Assembly: GCA_034231615.1 (NCBI GenBank)
Contig: CM067315.1
Coordinates: 9,013,915 to 9,077,914, forward strand
Reading direction: 5' to 3'
DNA length: 64,000 nucleotides
Source: Meghimatium bilineatum
Taxonomy: Eukaryota; Mollusca; Gastropoda; Stylommatophora; Philomycidae
Shown: one piece after another, positions 55,201 to 63,662 of the stretch
How the letters are laid out: the number at the start of each line of letters is the position of its first letter
Position numbering within the stretch: the first letter of the stretch is position 1
Translations under genes and position numbers: made by a program
The notes under the pieces: model-generated
What the model was told of the DNA's origin: nothing
Seen by the model: the letters and a program-made list of their open reading frames with translations, nothing else
The model's database searches: none

Positions 55201-58200
55201 AAAACAGCTAAATGTTGAGGAAGACAAATAACAATTTTTGGATTATAATTTGTCATTTTCTGAATAAAACATAAATATTCGTAGTTTCCCTAATCATCAT
55301 TAAGTGCTGCCTCTGCAATGAAAGTTGGCTGCAACAGACCTCCAAAGTCTCTTGTCTTTGTGGTGCACTCTGCTAGACTGTAACCTGTCCATCTCACAAT
55401 ATTACTCTCCCATGTGTATCTCTGCCTCCTTTGGCTTGCCTCCCCTCGACTTTACCCTCAAGGTCTTCAACAAAGTATCATGTCTATTAATGTAAAAAAT
55501 ATTGTATTTGTTTGATCTTTATTACCTTTAATCATTCTTTCATCATACGAAAAGTTAGAGCCTCTGTGGTGGTTTTCTTCTCTTGCCATGGTGTTCCCCC
55601 TATTCTTGTATATACCCACATCTCAAAGACATCAATTCTGTCTTCTAATTGTGTGTTTATTGTCCATGTTTCTAAGCCATACATTAATATAGAATAGGCC
55701 TAGATGTAGCATTTTATAATTTTCATTTTTAGTGCGTTTGTAGTTTGTTTAGATGTTAATATTGTTCATATGTTATTGAAGGTACTTTTAGCCATTCCTA
55801 TTCTCCATTTAACTTCTGTTTCACATCTGCCATCATTTGTGACTATGTGTCTAAGATATTGATAATATAGTTATAATTTTCTTAAATGAAACAAATATTG
55901 GCAGCTCCTCCAACAAAACATAAATATTGGTTGTTTCCCTAATAAAACATAAATATTGGTTGTTTCCCTAATAAAACATAAATATTGGTTGTTTCCCTAA
56001 TAAAACATACATATTGGTTGTTTCCCTAATAAAACATAAATATTGATTGTTCCCCTAATAAAACATACATATTGGTTGTTTCCCTAATAAAACATAAATA
56101 TTGGTTGTTTCCCTAATAAAACATACATATTGGTTGTTTCCCTAATAAAACATAAATATTGGTTGTTTCCCTAATAAAACATAAATATTGGTTGTTCCCC
56201 TAATAAAACATACATATTGGTTGTTTCCCTAATAAAACATACATATTGGTTGTTTCCCTAATTAAACATAAATAGGATATTACCTCAGGTGTTCCACAGA
56301 ATGTTGAAGTTGTGCCCTGTCCAACAATTCCTTCTTTACATAGCCCAAAGTCAGTGAGAATAACGTGCCCCTGTTTTAAAAAAAGTATGGAAAGTACTCA
56401 TAAAAAATAGTCACTTCAAATGAAAGAACATTTATTCCGTTAACATTAAAGGTAAATATATATTCTTTTGTTTACTGTAAGCTCAAGGTAAGAATACTAC
56501 AAGTTGTCAGATTTGATATCTTTGTGCTCAGGGTGTTCACATGCTCAGTGCATGTGAGCAAACTGAATGAATCAGCATTAGAGCATCAGACTAAAAGAAG
56601 CAAAGAAGGTCAAGAGTGAACAAAGCAAGATGGATAAAAATCATGTCTTCATGATCTTCATACTCAAAATCACATCTTCATAGTCAAAATCACATCTTCA
56701 TAGTAAAATTCACATCACATCTTTATAGTCAAAATAAAATCTTCTTAGTCAAAGTAAACTCCCATTTCATATAGTCAAAATCATATCTTCATAGTCAAAA
56801 TCAAATCACGTCTTCAGTCAAAATATAAAAATCAAATATTCTTTGTTAAAATCACATCTTCATAGTCAAATAAAATAACATTAAAATGAAAATCTAGCCA
56901 GTGCTTACATGTGGCAGATACACAATTTTGCATTAACAAAAGCTCAATATGCTTCATGTTGAGGGGCTGCGTGAATACTGATTAGTTTTTGGATTCCCCT
57001 GACTAGCCTGGTATGCAGAAGTTGTTTCAGAAATAGTTACAATTAAGACATATGAACACAGAACTACCTCATTCAGATATTCTGCTACATACTTACAGAG
57101 AATACTTGAACCATCAATCAACTCCAAGCAGCCTTTGTACAAATATATCAAATGACTACCAAAAAAATAACCTATCAAATCTATGAAATTATATCCAGCA
57201 ATAACCTATCAAAATTATGAAATTATTTCCATCAAGAACCTATCAAATCTATGAAATTATATCCAGCAAGAACCTATCAAATCTATGAAATTATATCCAG
57301 CAATAACCTATCTTCATTGTTTTTGAAATGAAGTGTAATAGAAAAGTCCTGCGAGTACCATGGACAACAAGAAAGACCAACCAAGACGTGTTAAGAAAAA
57401 TCAAAGTTTAAGAAGGCTGGCTTTTAAACACCAGATTACAAAGGATGTTAGGTTTTTTTATGCCATGTGAAGAGACATGATGGCATGGAAAGAGTGTTGG
57501 AGGGGACGATTGAAGGAAGTAGGGAGAGGCAGACTAATAAGTTGGACAAGAGATATGTTGTAGCATGCACATGTCACAGGAGGAAGCGGATAACTTGCCA
57601 GAAATTCAGAAGATTCATAAGGAAGACTACATTCTGTAAAGAATGCGTCACATGACACACAATAACTTGTCACGTTACAGCAATAACCTATTTTACTTAC
57701 CATATATCTGCCATAGAGGCAGAGATCTCTTATCCTCTAAAACAAAGAAAGAACACGCACTTACCCGGCTGTCTAAGAGTATATTCTCTGGCTTGAGGTC
57801 TCTAGAGGAAGAGAACAAACCAAAAATAATTTTACTATCTATTTGTTAAACCCTTTGTTGCCTTTCAGGGTCACATCTCTGCTCTACTTCTTGATTGAAG
57901 ACGGTAGTCCACATGTTCTACTATCTGCCTGACAAAGGTTTCAGCATATTATACATGTGATAGTTTTGCCTGCAACGGACAGTTCTATGTCATAAGATTG
58001 TAACCTGGTCTCTTCTTGGCCGTGAGAAGTATGGACAGTTCTATTGTTAGAAGATTGTAACCTTCTACAGGAAGTAAACAAGGTAGAGGAAGTAAACAAG
58101 TGATGCTTATACGATTTTTTGAAATCTGAATTATAAGTATGTGTTCTTTCGCATTTAAGTGATCAAAGTTGTGTATTTTTTATTCGGCTCTTGAGGATAT

Positions 58201-61200
58201 AACCACATAATCATACACACATTACACACACACAATTTGCTATTTACATTTTTCTCATCCAGATTATCTAGGTTTTTTTTTTACTGAAGAGGGGGGGGGG
58301 TGTGAGAGGAGGAAAATAAATATAAAAATCAGCCTCTCTTAATTTCAATTTTAAAAGTATTGGATTGCTACCATAGGCCATCCCTGATATGGAGAGAGTA
58401 GGCCCTCCGTGATATTGAGAGAGTAGGCCCTCCGTGATATTGAGAGAGTAGGCCCTCCGTGATATGGAGAGATCATCACCACAGAATATATTATTCAATG
58501 AGTAAACTTTGCTACATTGAAGCTTTGACCTTTCCATCAGAAATAATGCTAACCAGCGCATATAGGTCGCCAGCAAACTTGATATTATTCAAAAAGTGTA
58601 ACTCAGCATCAGTGACCCAGTCAGAACATCTGTGATTCATGGGATCTAAATTTAGACTGCATGCAGTTTGCAACCTTTGATTATTTCCCCTACTACAGAA
58701 GGGGTCATTACTTGTGTTGCTTTCAGTTACTATATATATAGGTTATTACTGGGTCAACCACTGTCAATTTTTCAAATACACTTAATATTCTGGTCGTAGT
58801 CATTGGGGTACCAGAACCAGAACCACTATATTTTGATGGTTATAAAGCTCTGATATAGCCAAATTAGACTAACGCCTGCGGTTGAGGATCATACCTCAGA
58901 GATATATTTTACTGAACCTAACAACAATTGGCAATATAGAAGTCTGTTAAGCAGAGATCAGAAGGAGATTAATAATATCCATACAAAAATATAATATGAA
59001 AAATCTATGGCAAGGAACAAATAGGAGAACAAAGTTACAAATATTAAGAAGCTATATTTTCACAGTGGCAACTTACAGGTGTCAGAATTGGGCAATGATA
59101 TTCATAATGGAAAAGAAAATATCAATTAAATACTATAGAAAGGACTTAAGAAAATCAATAACATAAAAATGGTTAGCACAGAAGTCTGTTAGACCTGAAT
59201 ATAGACCTATATATCAAGAAATGTATGAACTTTGGAAGATGACTAGCTCCTCAAAACAATCAAGAAATGTACCAACTTTGGAAGATAACTGGCCCTCAAA
59301 ACAATCAAGACATGTACCAAATTATTTTGGACATACAAAAAAGACAATGGGTTTGAAAAAATTAATCATGGAGGGAAAGGTATCAGAAAAGAGAAAAAAG
59401 AGTCAACTCCAGACACCAATGGTCATAGGATAATGAGAATTCTTTGAATATGGCACTGGAAGAAGGACAGTTAGCACAGAACTGAGAGGCTTACAGAATG
59501 CCAGTGAGGATAACGTTCTGTAAAAGACACGTCCCAGAGGAAGATTACTGGTCTGTATTACAGGATAACTGAAAATTTGACCTTCCATATTTTCAATAAC
59601 CATGCGCTCTGATTACATGGACTCATGTCCTACATGGACTCATGTCCTACATGAACTCATGTCCTACATGGACTCATGTCAACAAATGAAATAATTTAAC
59701 TCATCACAAAGAGGCTTTAATATCCAAAAAACCAATATTGCTGTTGTGCATTCGTAGATACAAAGATAATGACGGACTGTAGATTAAGACCTGTGAGCTA
59801 ACCTATGGCTGCCTCACAGCCATGATGATTTGATGAATCAATTTTTTATTGGTAATTTTTTATTATGTTCGCTTAGACTGTATGTCATACATGCTCTGTT
59901 TAAGTTCTATTTTTCCTTCTGATATTTGTTCATATTTCACACACTGTACTATCTGCCAAGTTGTCACAACATATTTTCTGATCTGCCAAGTTATCACAAC
60001 ACATTTTCTTATCTGTCAAGTTTTATAATACATTATGCAATAAGGCAAGTTTCACACCACACGTTTAGATCTTCCATGTATTTACACATTTTCCAATTTG
60101 GCAAGATTCATAAATTTCTGATGTACCAAATTCATACATATGTTGATTTATCAGGTTTCACGCATTTTTCCAATCTATCAAGTCTCACAATTTCTCTAAT
60201 CTACCAAGCTTGACACATTTATTGGATTTTGTCATATATTTTCCCTAAAGGAGTTCACAACATCTTTAAGAGTCTTTAAAACTCCTTAAGAGATATAACA
60301 CGTGAGAGTGAGACTAATGTGGATGATGATTCCTTTTCAATGGCTAGGATTAAAGATCAGGGATTGAAATGCGGTGTTGCTAGAGGTGAACATTTTGGAG
60401 GGCGCAGAAGAATGATGGTCAACCAGCATAGGACCGGTACTGTGAGCAGAAGTGTGATGGCGGATAAACTCAAGGAGAGATCAGAGCAACTATGGATGTG
60501 TCCAGTTTGCAGTGATGATGATCTGACGACTAACTAACTAACTATATATTTTCCCAATATCTGTCAAGTGTCATACATTTATCAATAACTGTCATGTTTC
60601 ATATTTTTCCATCTACCAAGTTTGACAAATTTTCCAATCTATCCAGATTTACATATTTTCGGATCTGCCAAGTTTGACACATTTTCTAATCTATCTAGAT
60701 TTACATAGTGTAGTGTCTATCATTTATATTTATCATTCTATTTATCTATCATTCTAATTTCAAATGAGTTATTTTGCTGTTTGCATTATTTATGTCAGAT
60801 TCATGCTAGCATGCATGTTTATCTTTACTCTTCTTTCCATCGATACAATTCCCACGTCTTTCATCTTATCCTTTGCATGTTTATGTAACATCAATGTTGT
60901 TCATTCTGTTTGTCTGACTTTGCTTCTGTGACATCCTTGTTATGATAAAACTTTGACATAACCCATGGCAGCAACCTGCCGTCTGGTGAAAAAGATAACT
61001 CTTCAGGATGTATTAAGCCACAACAACTATTAATTCCCTTCCTTGCTGGCTTTACTTTCCCCCCTTGTGCATCTGGTACCTATTTACAGCTGCGTCGACT
61101 AGAGGAACAGTCATTTCAGGTAAGAAATCATGATCCAGATTTTTTGTGTCTGAAAGTGGTTTCGAACCTGTAACTCTTTAACCCGGTAACTGTAAGCAAT

Positions 61201-61369
61201 CTCACTATCAACTAGGCTACCTTGCTTCTACAATGGTCAACTACCTTGTTACTGACCTGTATATGATGTCCAGGGAATGTAGGTATCCTAACGCACTTGC
61301 AATCTCTGCTGCATAAAATTTTGCTCTGTGTTCTGGAAAGTAGCGCTCTCGTTGCAAGTGGAAAAATAA
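43135..61369 (-). CDS. SGK-family protein kinase, C-terminal 8 exons
   Basis: Eight exons (61369-61257, 57801-57765, 56370-56284, 53865-53770, 50960-50853, 47791-47654, 44972-44915, 43271-43135) join in frame with GT-AG introns to 257 residues. They hold [20 protein letters not shown] (aE), DLKPEN (catalytic loop), DFGLCKE, T-loop [29 protein letters not shown] (aF), RLGAKRDF, the tail [12 protein letters not shown] and the hydrophobic motif FEGFSY. This is the AGC kinase order, and wording is closest to SGK. The end ([20 protein letters not shown]) recalls SGK3. SGKs act downstream of PI3K, PDK1 and TORC2 on ion transport and survival. The N-lobe lies off the right edge. All catalytic residues in view are kept. 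Confidence 0.95.
43490..43615. repeat. 38-bp tandem triplication of a type A repeat end
   Basis: ATTCTCCTGACTAGATCTTG plus CTAATCTATAAGAGTTTG occurs three times, and the last copy continues as GAGAACAGATACAGAAAAG. The unit resembles the type A 3' end (TCCGGACTACATCCTGCTAA then TCTGCAGGAGTTTGAGAAC). Confidence 0.85.
43868..44178. mobile_element. pogo-like MITE with nested GAA-tailed insert
   Basis: TACAGTAGAGTCCTGTTATA and the far end TATAGAGGGATTTCACTTG belong to the family at 29906. The interior is interrupted at 43972-44105. It lies in the last intron of SGK. Confidence 0.8.
43972..44105 (+). mobile_element. GAA-tailed LINE end nested in MITE
   Basis: AACACAGTTCAACTGTGGAA, ACGCTCCCAGGCGGAAATTA and GTGGTTATAAGAGAGCGAAC are shared with 38895-39012. 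The tail is GAAGAAGAAGAAAAAAGAAG. AATTTG occurs on both sides (43966-43971 and 44106-44111). Confidence 0.82.
44270..44440 (-). mobile_element. GAA-tailed dispersed repeat type B, old
   Basis: The complement of TTTTCAAACTTCCTCTGGAG, then GTAGCAGGACAATGGTCCTA and GGATTTCCAGCAGTATGTGG. The GAA end is lost. Confidence 0.7.
44915..44972 (-). CDS. SGK exon, AGC tail start
   Basis: 58 bp between TTTTTTCAG and GTAAGT encode [19 protein letters not shown] and one base of the next codon. FDPEF is the conserved AGC C-tail motif. Confidence 0.93.
45030..45725 (+). mobile_element. RNase H LINE relic, ACTA tail
   Basis: [20 protein letters not shown] and [13 protein letters not shown] resemble the RNase H aA region. 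Later, shifted frames give [10 protein letters not shown] and a DDHPFIN-type end before TTAACTAACTGG. It is the same family as 33935-34320 and lies in an SGK intron. Confidence 0.65.
45982..45997 (+). repeat. Short telomere-like TTAGGG run
   Basis: TTAGGGTTAGGGTTAG is two and a half copies of the common animal telomere unit at an internal site. Too short to mean more than chance or a repair scar. Confidence 0.6.
46180..46600 (+). mobile_element. LINE post-RT relic
   Basis: [20 protein letters not shown], then [20 protein letters not shown] and [15 protein letters not shown], then [17 protein letters not shown] in another frame. It is the same family as 8740-9845 and 34790-35622, heavily broken. 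Confidence 0.8.
46650..46985 (-). mobile_element. AATG-class LINE tail, diverged
   Basis: The plus strand order (AGAGATCAGAGCTCTCCAG, GAAGAGTCTCTCTTGGTCTT, CTTTTGCCATCTGCTACTC) parallels 18150-18300 and 50520-50700. The end is ATTGATTGATTGATC. Confidence 0.55.
46990..47085. repeat. 30-bp tandem repeat, 3 copies
   Basis: The unit is TTGATAAAATAGCATGCAAT plus TGTATTATCA. A short array with GAGTAATAGAAACCCATA is at 47350-47410. The rest of 47086-47640 shows nothing recognisable. Confidence 0.88.
47654..47791 (-). CDS. SGK exon, kinase C-lobe end
   Basis: 138 bp between TCAAACAG and GTATGT encode [16 protein letters not shown], then [17 protein letters not shown] and PPYNPNV. RLGA and the FF-INW pattern are typical of SGK/AKT subdomain XI. 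Confidence 0.95.
48053..49290 (-). mobile_element. RNase H LINE, best copy, GAA tail
   Basis: In order on the minus strand: [20 protein letters not shown] (post-RT), [40 protein letters not shown] (RNase H first Asp), a frameshift near 48717, [78 protein letters not shown] and the stop near 48094. The tail is GAAAGAAGAAGAAGAA. The RNase H catalytic series is kept apart from the shift. Confidence 0.9.
49370..49622. repeat. 27-bp minisatellite from a type A repeat end
   Basis: About nine copies of AGGGATTTCAGAACAGACAC plus AATCTGC. It is preceded by CTGAACTAAATCCTGCCAAT, the type A sequence just upstream of its 3' end, and followed by ACACAGAAAAAGAAAG, a decayed GAA tail. The unit is the type A segment CTGCAGGAGTTTGAGAAC expanded in place. 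Confidence 0.93.
49730..49850. repeat. 50-bp tandem repeat, 2-3 copies
   Basis: ACTGACACTGACAACATTGC plus TACATTGTCTAAAG recurs three times with small changes. Confidence 0.88.
49870..50105 (+). mobile_element. RNase H LINE tail, ACTA class
   Basis: [40 protein letters not shown] and [12 protein letters not shown] end at TAATAACTAATC. It shares its C terminus with 60310-60540. Confidence 0.8.
50488..50750 (-). mobile_element. AATG-class LINE tail, 9-bp target duplication
   Basis: It matches the last 260 bp of the element at 18102-18841. TCTTTTATT lies at 50479-50487 and again at 50751-50759. The 3' end reads AAAATGAATGAATAA. It is in an SGK intron, 100 bp from the next exon. Confidence 0.9.
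50853..50960 (-). CDS. SGK exon, PPFYS to LLEG
   Basis: 108 bp between TTATCAAG and GTAAGT encode [41 protein letters not shown] is the SGK/AKT/PKC signature after aF. Confidence 0.95.
51054..51342 (-). mobile_element. GAA-tailed dispersed repeat type A, near full
   Basis: The plus strand runs CTTCTTCTTCTGTGTTCGTT to GGGGTTCTAAAGGGG complement and CACACAGGCG. GAAGTTTT at 51046-51053 and 51341-51348 is a likely target duplication. The right flank is the edge of a Penelope-like repeat. Confidence 0.88.
51345..51430 (-). mobile_element. Penelope-like repeat, inverted
   Basis: The minus strand reads GTCTTGATAAGGTCTTTTGG then TCGAAATGTCAA and GTGATTAGCAAAACTTCATT. It keeps the hammerhead-like block with a one-base deletion. 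Confidence 0.55.
52075..52480. mobile_element. Two diverged type A repeats
   Basis: 52075-52185 is a minus-strand 3' part (TTCTCAAACTCCTGCTGGGT). 52285-52480 is a plus-strand 5' part (AAAAGGGAGCAAAGAATAGT, GAAGGCATGCTAAGTCTGAT). The stretch 51430-52070 before them holds no gene I recognise. Confidence 0.65.
52490..52640. repeat. 20-bp minisatellite, about 7 copies
   Basis: The unit is CAACACATTCTATTCTTCAC, with CCAGC and TCCAC variants. It starts where the type A repeat would read CACAACGCATTCCGTTCT, so it may derive from that repeat. Confidence 0.9.
52640..53700 (+). mobile_element. RNase H LINE relic with nested SINE-like repeat
   Basis: [18 protein letters not shown] is the RNase H first-Asp strand. 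Later frames give [16 protein letters not shown] and [12 protein letters not shown], then the C-terminal [18 protein letters not shown] piece. 53020-53155 holds a 75-bp direct duplication (AGGATGCAGGTATAGCAACC). The type A repeat at 53281-53558 interrupts it. Confidence 0.75.
53281..53558 (+). mobile_element. GAA-tailed repeat type A, complete with target duplication
   Basis: AGACTCGTGAACC is exact at 53268-53280 and 53559-53571 and defines a 278-bp unit. It begins GCCTGTGTGTTGCCAGGGTT and ends GAACAAACGCAGAAGAAGA. GGGTTCGAAAGGG near the 5' end resembles a Pol III B box, but I see no A box. There is no coding capacity. Size, duplication and microsatellite tail fit a SINE mobilised by a GAA-tailed LINE. 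Confidence 0.93.
53770..53865 (-). CDS. SGK exon, APE to aF
   Basis: 96 bp between CTCCTACAG and GTAAGT encode [20 protein letters not shown] and [12 protein letters not shown]. It contains the APE motif and the conserved Asp of aF. Confidence 0.96.
53870..54430. other. SGK intron, no other feature
   Basis: I see no repeat family or coding signal. The 125-residue plus-strand frame at 53757-54134 is the antisense of the SGK exon extended by chance. Confidence 0.5.
54440..54598 (+). mobile_element. GAA-tailed repeat type B, best copy
   Basis: It begins CCGCCGAAGACGGATGTGTC and continues GGCGCAAATAAAACGGCGAC, ATTTCCATTTTCTGGACTAC, CTGGAAATCTAGCAGGACC and GAGTTTGAGAATGAACGCAG with GAAGAAGA. It shares TCTGGACTACATCCTGCT and the final GAAYGAACGCAGAAGAAG with type A. 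A second, older copy is at 54825-54960. Confidence 0.88.
55285..55880 (-). mobile_element. TGA-tailed LINE C-terminal relic
   Basis: The minus strand encodes, across shifts, [31 protein letters not shown]-like residues and, near 55440, the [13 protein letters not shown] and [11 protein letters not shown] segment. The end reads GGCAGCACTTAATGATGATT. Confidence 0.65.
55905..56275. repeat. 28-bp minisatellite, about 13 copies
   Basis: The unit is AAACATAAATATTGGTTGTT plus TCCCTAAT. It ends 8 bp before the SGK exon donor at 56283, so the array abuts a splice site. Confidence 0.97.
56284..56370 (-). CDS. SGK exon, DFG and T-loop
   Basis: 87 bp between TTTTAAAACAG and GTAATA encode [20 protein letters not shown] and TSTFCGTPE. 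Thr in STFCGTPE is the PDK1-type site. The donor GTAATA is weaker than those of the other exons. Confidence 0.96.
56640..56880. repeat. Degenerate 20-bp tandem repeat
   Basis: TCTTCATAGTCAAAATCACA recurs irregularly about ten times. Confidence 0.88.
57160..57320. repeat. 32-34 bp minisatellite, 4-5 copies
   Basis: The unit is AACCTATCAAATCTATGAAA plus TTATATCCAGCA. Confidence 0.92.
57325..57660 (+). mobile_element. TGA-tailed LINE C-terminal relic
   Basis: [20 protein letters not shown] then, shifted, [11 protein letters not shown] and [16 protein letters not shown] end at CGTCACATGACACAC. The terminus is the same as 14950-15441 and 16797-16967. It lies between two SGK exons. Confidence 0.8.
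57765..57801 (-). CDS. SGK microexon, catalytic loop
   Basis: Only 37 bp, between CTTCCTCTAG and GTAAGT. It completes Arg and encodes [12 protein letters not shown]. The catalytic Asp and the Lys and Asn of DLKPEN are here. A second GTAAGT lies 64 bp downstream at 57700. Confidence 0.95.
57850..58375. other. SGK intron, no recognised feature
   Basis: There is a short duplication around 57980 and 58030 (AGATTGTAACCT) and an AC-rich patch near 58220. No element family is recognised. Confidence 0.5.
58376..58475. repeat. 25-bp tandem repeat, 4 copies
   Basis: The unit is GGCCCTCCGTGATATTGAGA plus GAGTA. Confidence 0.9.
58960..59560 (+). mobile_element. TGA-class LINE post-RT relic
   Basis: [20 protein letters not shown] with [37 protein letters not shown] and SEKRKKSQ follow the order of 14950-15441. 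59220-59330 contains an internal direct duplication (ATGTACCAACTTTGGAAGAT). Confidence 0.72.
59580..59690. repeat. 17-bp tandem repeat, 4 copies
   Basis: The unit is ATGGACTCATGTCCTAC. Between 59930 and 60230, and again at 60545-60730, a degenerate series of ATCTGCCAAGTT plus CACAACACATTTTC continues through the intron. Confidence 0.85.
60310..60540 (+). mobile_element. RNase H LINE tail with ACTA repeat end
   Basis: [39 protein letters not shown] and [19 protein letters not shown] end at TTN and TAACTAACTAACTA. It sits inside the degenerate ATCTGCCAAGTT array. Confidence 0.85.
61050..61240 (-). mobile_element. tRNA-derived SINE S3
   Basis: On the minus strand the head has A box TAGCCTAGTTGATAGTGAG and B box CAGGTTCGAAACC. 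The body then has CTAGTCGACGCAGCTGTAAA and TAGGTACCAGATGC. It ends 9 bp downstream of an SGK exon donor. Confidence 0.85.
61257..61369 (-). CDS. SGK exon, aD-aE
   Basis: 113 bp between TTTCCCTTAG and GTCAGT encode [20 protein letters not shown] and [17 protein letters not shown] plus two bases of Arg. The HLQRER and [14 protein letters not shown] strings are close to SGK of vertebrates. No upstream exon is visible up to 64000. Confidence 0.95.
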
Positions 61370-61379
61370 CTAAGGGAAA

Positions 61380-61930
61380 CAAAAAAGATGCTCGCTGTTA
61401 CAAACCAACACAATTAATATCATTATAATGAACACAATTATCACTGATATTTCATTGTCCTCGTTCGCTCTAAAATAATCCACATAAGTATTCGCGTAAT
61501 TTGAGCATGAAAGAATAAAATAGGCCACATTGGGATGTTAGTTTTCTCTTCATTATTTGTGCCTTTTGACCAATCAAATTTTATTTTGATATGACAACAA
61601 TTATTTTTACAAAAAGTACACTGTTCATTATCATCAAGAGTGCAAATAGTTTATTGTACTGCAATGCTTTTATGATTACATACCACAATCATCGACACAA
61701 TCATTTATATCATCTGAATCCCATCATCGACACCCCAGCTGCCACCACCACATCATTTTCACAGCAACTACCTTCACAAAAATTGGAGTCATTGAAATTT
61801 TGCTGCATACTAATTCTCTTCAATATGAAAATTAATAGTTATGTACAACCTAATATATGTATACGGATATGAAATGGAGGCTACACAACACAAGTTTTTA
61901 AACAGAGTTCATATATTATATGCATAATGG
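61380..61930. other. SGK intron, no recognised feature
   Basis: AT-rich unique sequence. I looked here for the preceding kinase exon (glycine loop and VAIK lysine) and did not find it. A type A repeat fragment follows at 61930-62010 on the minus strand. Confidence 0.5.
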
Positions 61931-62734
61931 ATTTGGGTTCGCTCAGCTAATAACTTCCTTAGTAACCTCTTATGACATGCATGACAGGTAATGGTATCAC
62001 TTTTCTACCTCTTTTGAACCTGGCTACACTCTGGTGTACCATCTGATGTCTTCTTTGTGGTCTCTTTTACATCCTCAAATGAGACTAGTTCCTCATCAGC
62101 GACATCGCTTGTTACCAGCGATATTAGAGTGGCCACAATAATCTCTAACGTTCATTAATATTGTTCTGATCTGATTGTTGAAGGTATATGCTGATGAAAG
62201 CGACGCTCTTCTGTGGTCAGTATAAGCCCTGACAAGTCCTTCAAGCACAAATTTAATTTTGAATCAGTTTTTTTTTTCATTGCCTTGTGTAATTTCTAAA
62301 ATTTGTATAGGGCACTGTCAGGTGCAACATTTTATGCAAAATTATCCCAGCGTTCTTTCTTGCCTTCTTTTATCATGTATTTAAAGGCTTCAGTGGACTT
62401 CATAGTAAACTCTGACTCTTTTTTTGCTTTCCAAGATGACTTGTGTCTGTTATCTCATATTGCCACTCTCTGTTGATTTGCTTCTTCTTTACCCATGCAG
62501 ACTCTATCTCTTCAGTCCACCATGGGGGGTTGTCGTATGTTTGGCCTCACTGTATTTGTTTGTCATGCCAGTTGTCTCAACTTGCTCAAGAGCGATTCTT
62601 CATTGCACCTATATTTAAAGGCATGCTGTCTCTTGTTTTTTCTACTGTTCTACCCTTTTGTAAAATTTACAGAGCATGGTAGGTGGTCACTACCGTGGTA
62701 CGCCAGTGCCACCCATTTCACCATGACACGACAC

Positions 62735-62944
62735 CAGGGCTGAATTTAGAATTGATAAGAACCCTAAGAAATTTGAGATATGGGGGCCCTTTAACAATTA
62801 AGAAGTATATAGATAGCGAAATAATAAATCTTTAACAAGAAAGTGGGGGGCCCTAGATAGCCATTAGATATAGATAGCGAAATAATGCTATTTAACAAGA
62901 AAGTGGGGAGCCCTAAGCTATAGCTTATACGTAATTCTGCACTG
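62735..62944. mobile_element. hAT-like MITE with exact 8-bp target duplication
   Basis: CACGACAC at 62727-62734 and 62945-62952 flanks 210 bp. Ends are CAGGGCTGAATTTAG and, in complement, CAGTGCAGAATTACG. An internal 60-bp duplication carries AACAAGAAAGTGGGG and CCCTA. It is non-coding and nested in the LINE endonuclease region. Confidence 0.88.
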
Positions 62945-63347
62945 CACGACACCGGTGCAAAGTCAATGTTTGAAATCTGAGTCTTGTCTCTTTGGTAGCT
63001 ATCCTGATCATTCTATCACAATTAAAAATAGTGAGATCAGTCTCTAGCAGGGCCTTGCATAGTGCCATTCCCTGTGTGTTGTTGTTGGGTTTTCCCAGTT
63101 GATATTGCGAGAATTGAAGTCTCCGCACACTAATTGAAAATCTCCTGTGAGATCTACAAACTCATTGAAAAAATTCCAATCTTTTGCCTGATGTGGGAGC
63201 AGTTTAAAACATAGATATTAATAATGTTCCATCTTCATCCACGAATTATTATCTGTACTCCATGCAACTCCCTATCTTCACTTTCCAAAGATGTAGGGTT
63301 GAGCAGACAGTGTGGCATGCCACGTTGTATGAAGATCACCTGACCGT

Positions 63348-63662
63348 CACTATCTTGACAGAGCAGAGCAGGTTATTATCTTCTGCCTCAGAACAGGACA
63401 CAACAGATTAAACAGCCACTTAAATAGGTTAAGATTGGTCCCATCACCACTGTGTCCTTGTGGGCAGGTGGCACAGACCACTGAACATATCCTGCAAGAC
63501 TGCAATACACTAAACCAGTTATGGGAAGAACACTGGCCCACAGAGATGGATATTCACAGAAAGATGTATGGGAGCACTCAGGAGCTTTCAAATACAGCAG
63601 CATCTATTAAGAAAACCGGACTTGCTGTGTAGACATGTCAAACTGCGAACGAGAAGAAGAAG
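63348..63662 (+). mobile_element. RNase H LINE 3' end nested in LINE
   Basis: It encodes LRTGHNRLNSHLNRLRLVPS with PLCPCGQVAQTTEHILQDCN, then TLNQLWEEHWPTEMDIHRKM, STQELSNTAASIKKTGLAV and the stop. The tail is GCGAACGAGAAGAAGAAG. ACCTGACCGT (63338-63347) and ACCTCACCGT (63663-63672) form a target duplication with one mismatch. Confidence 0.88.
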
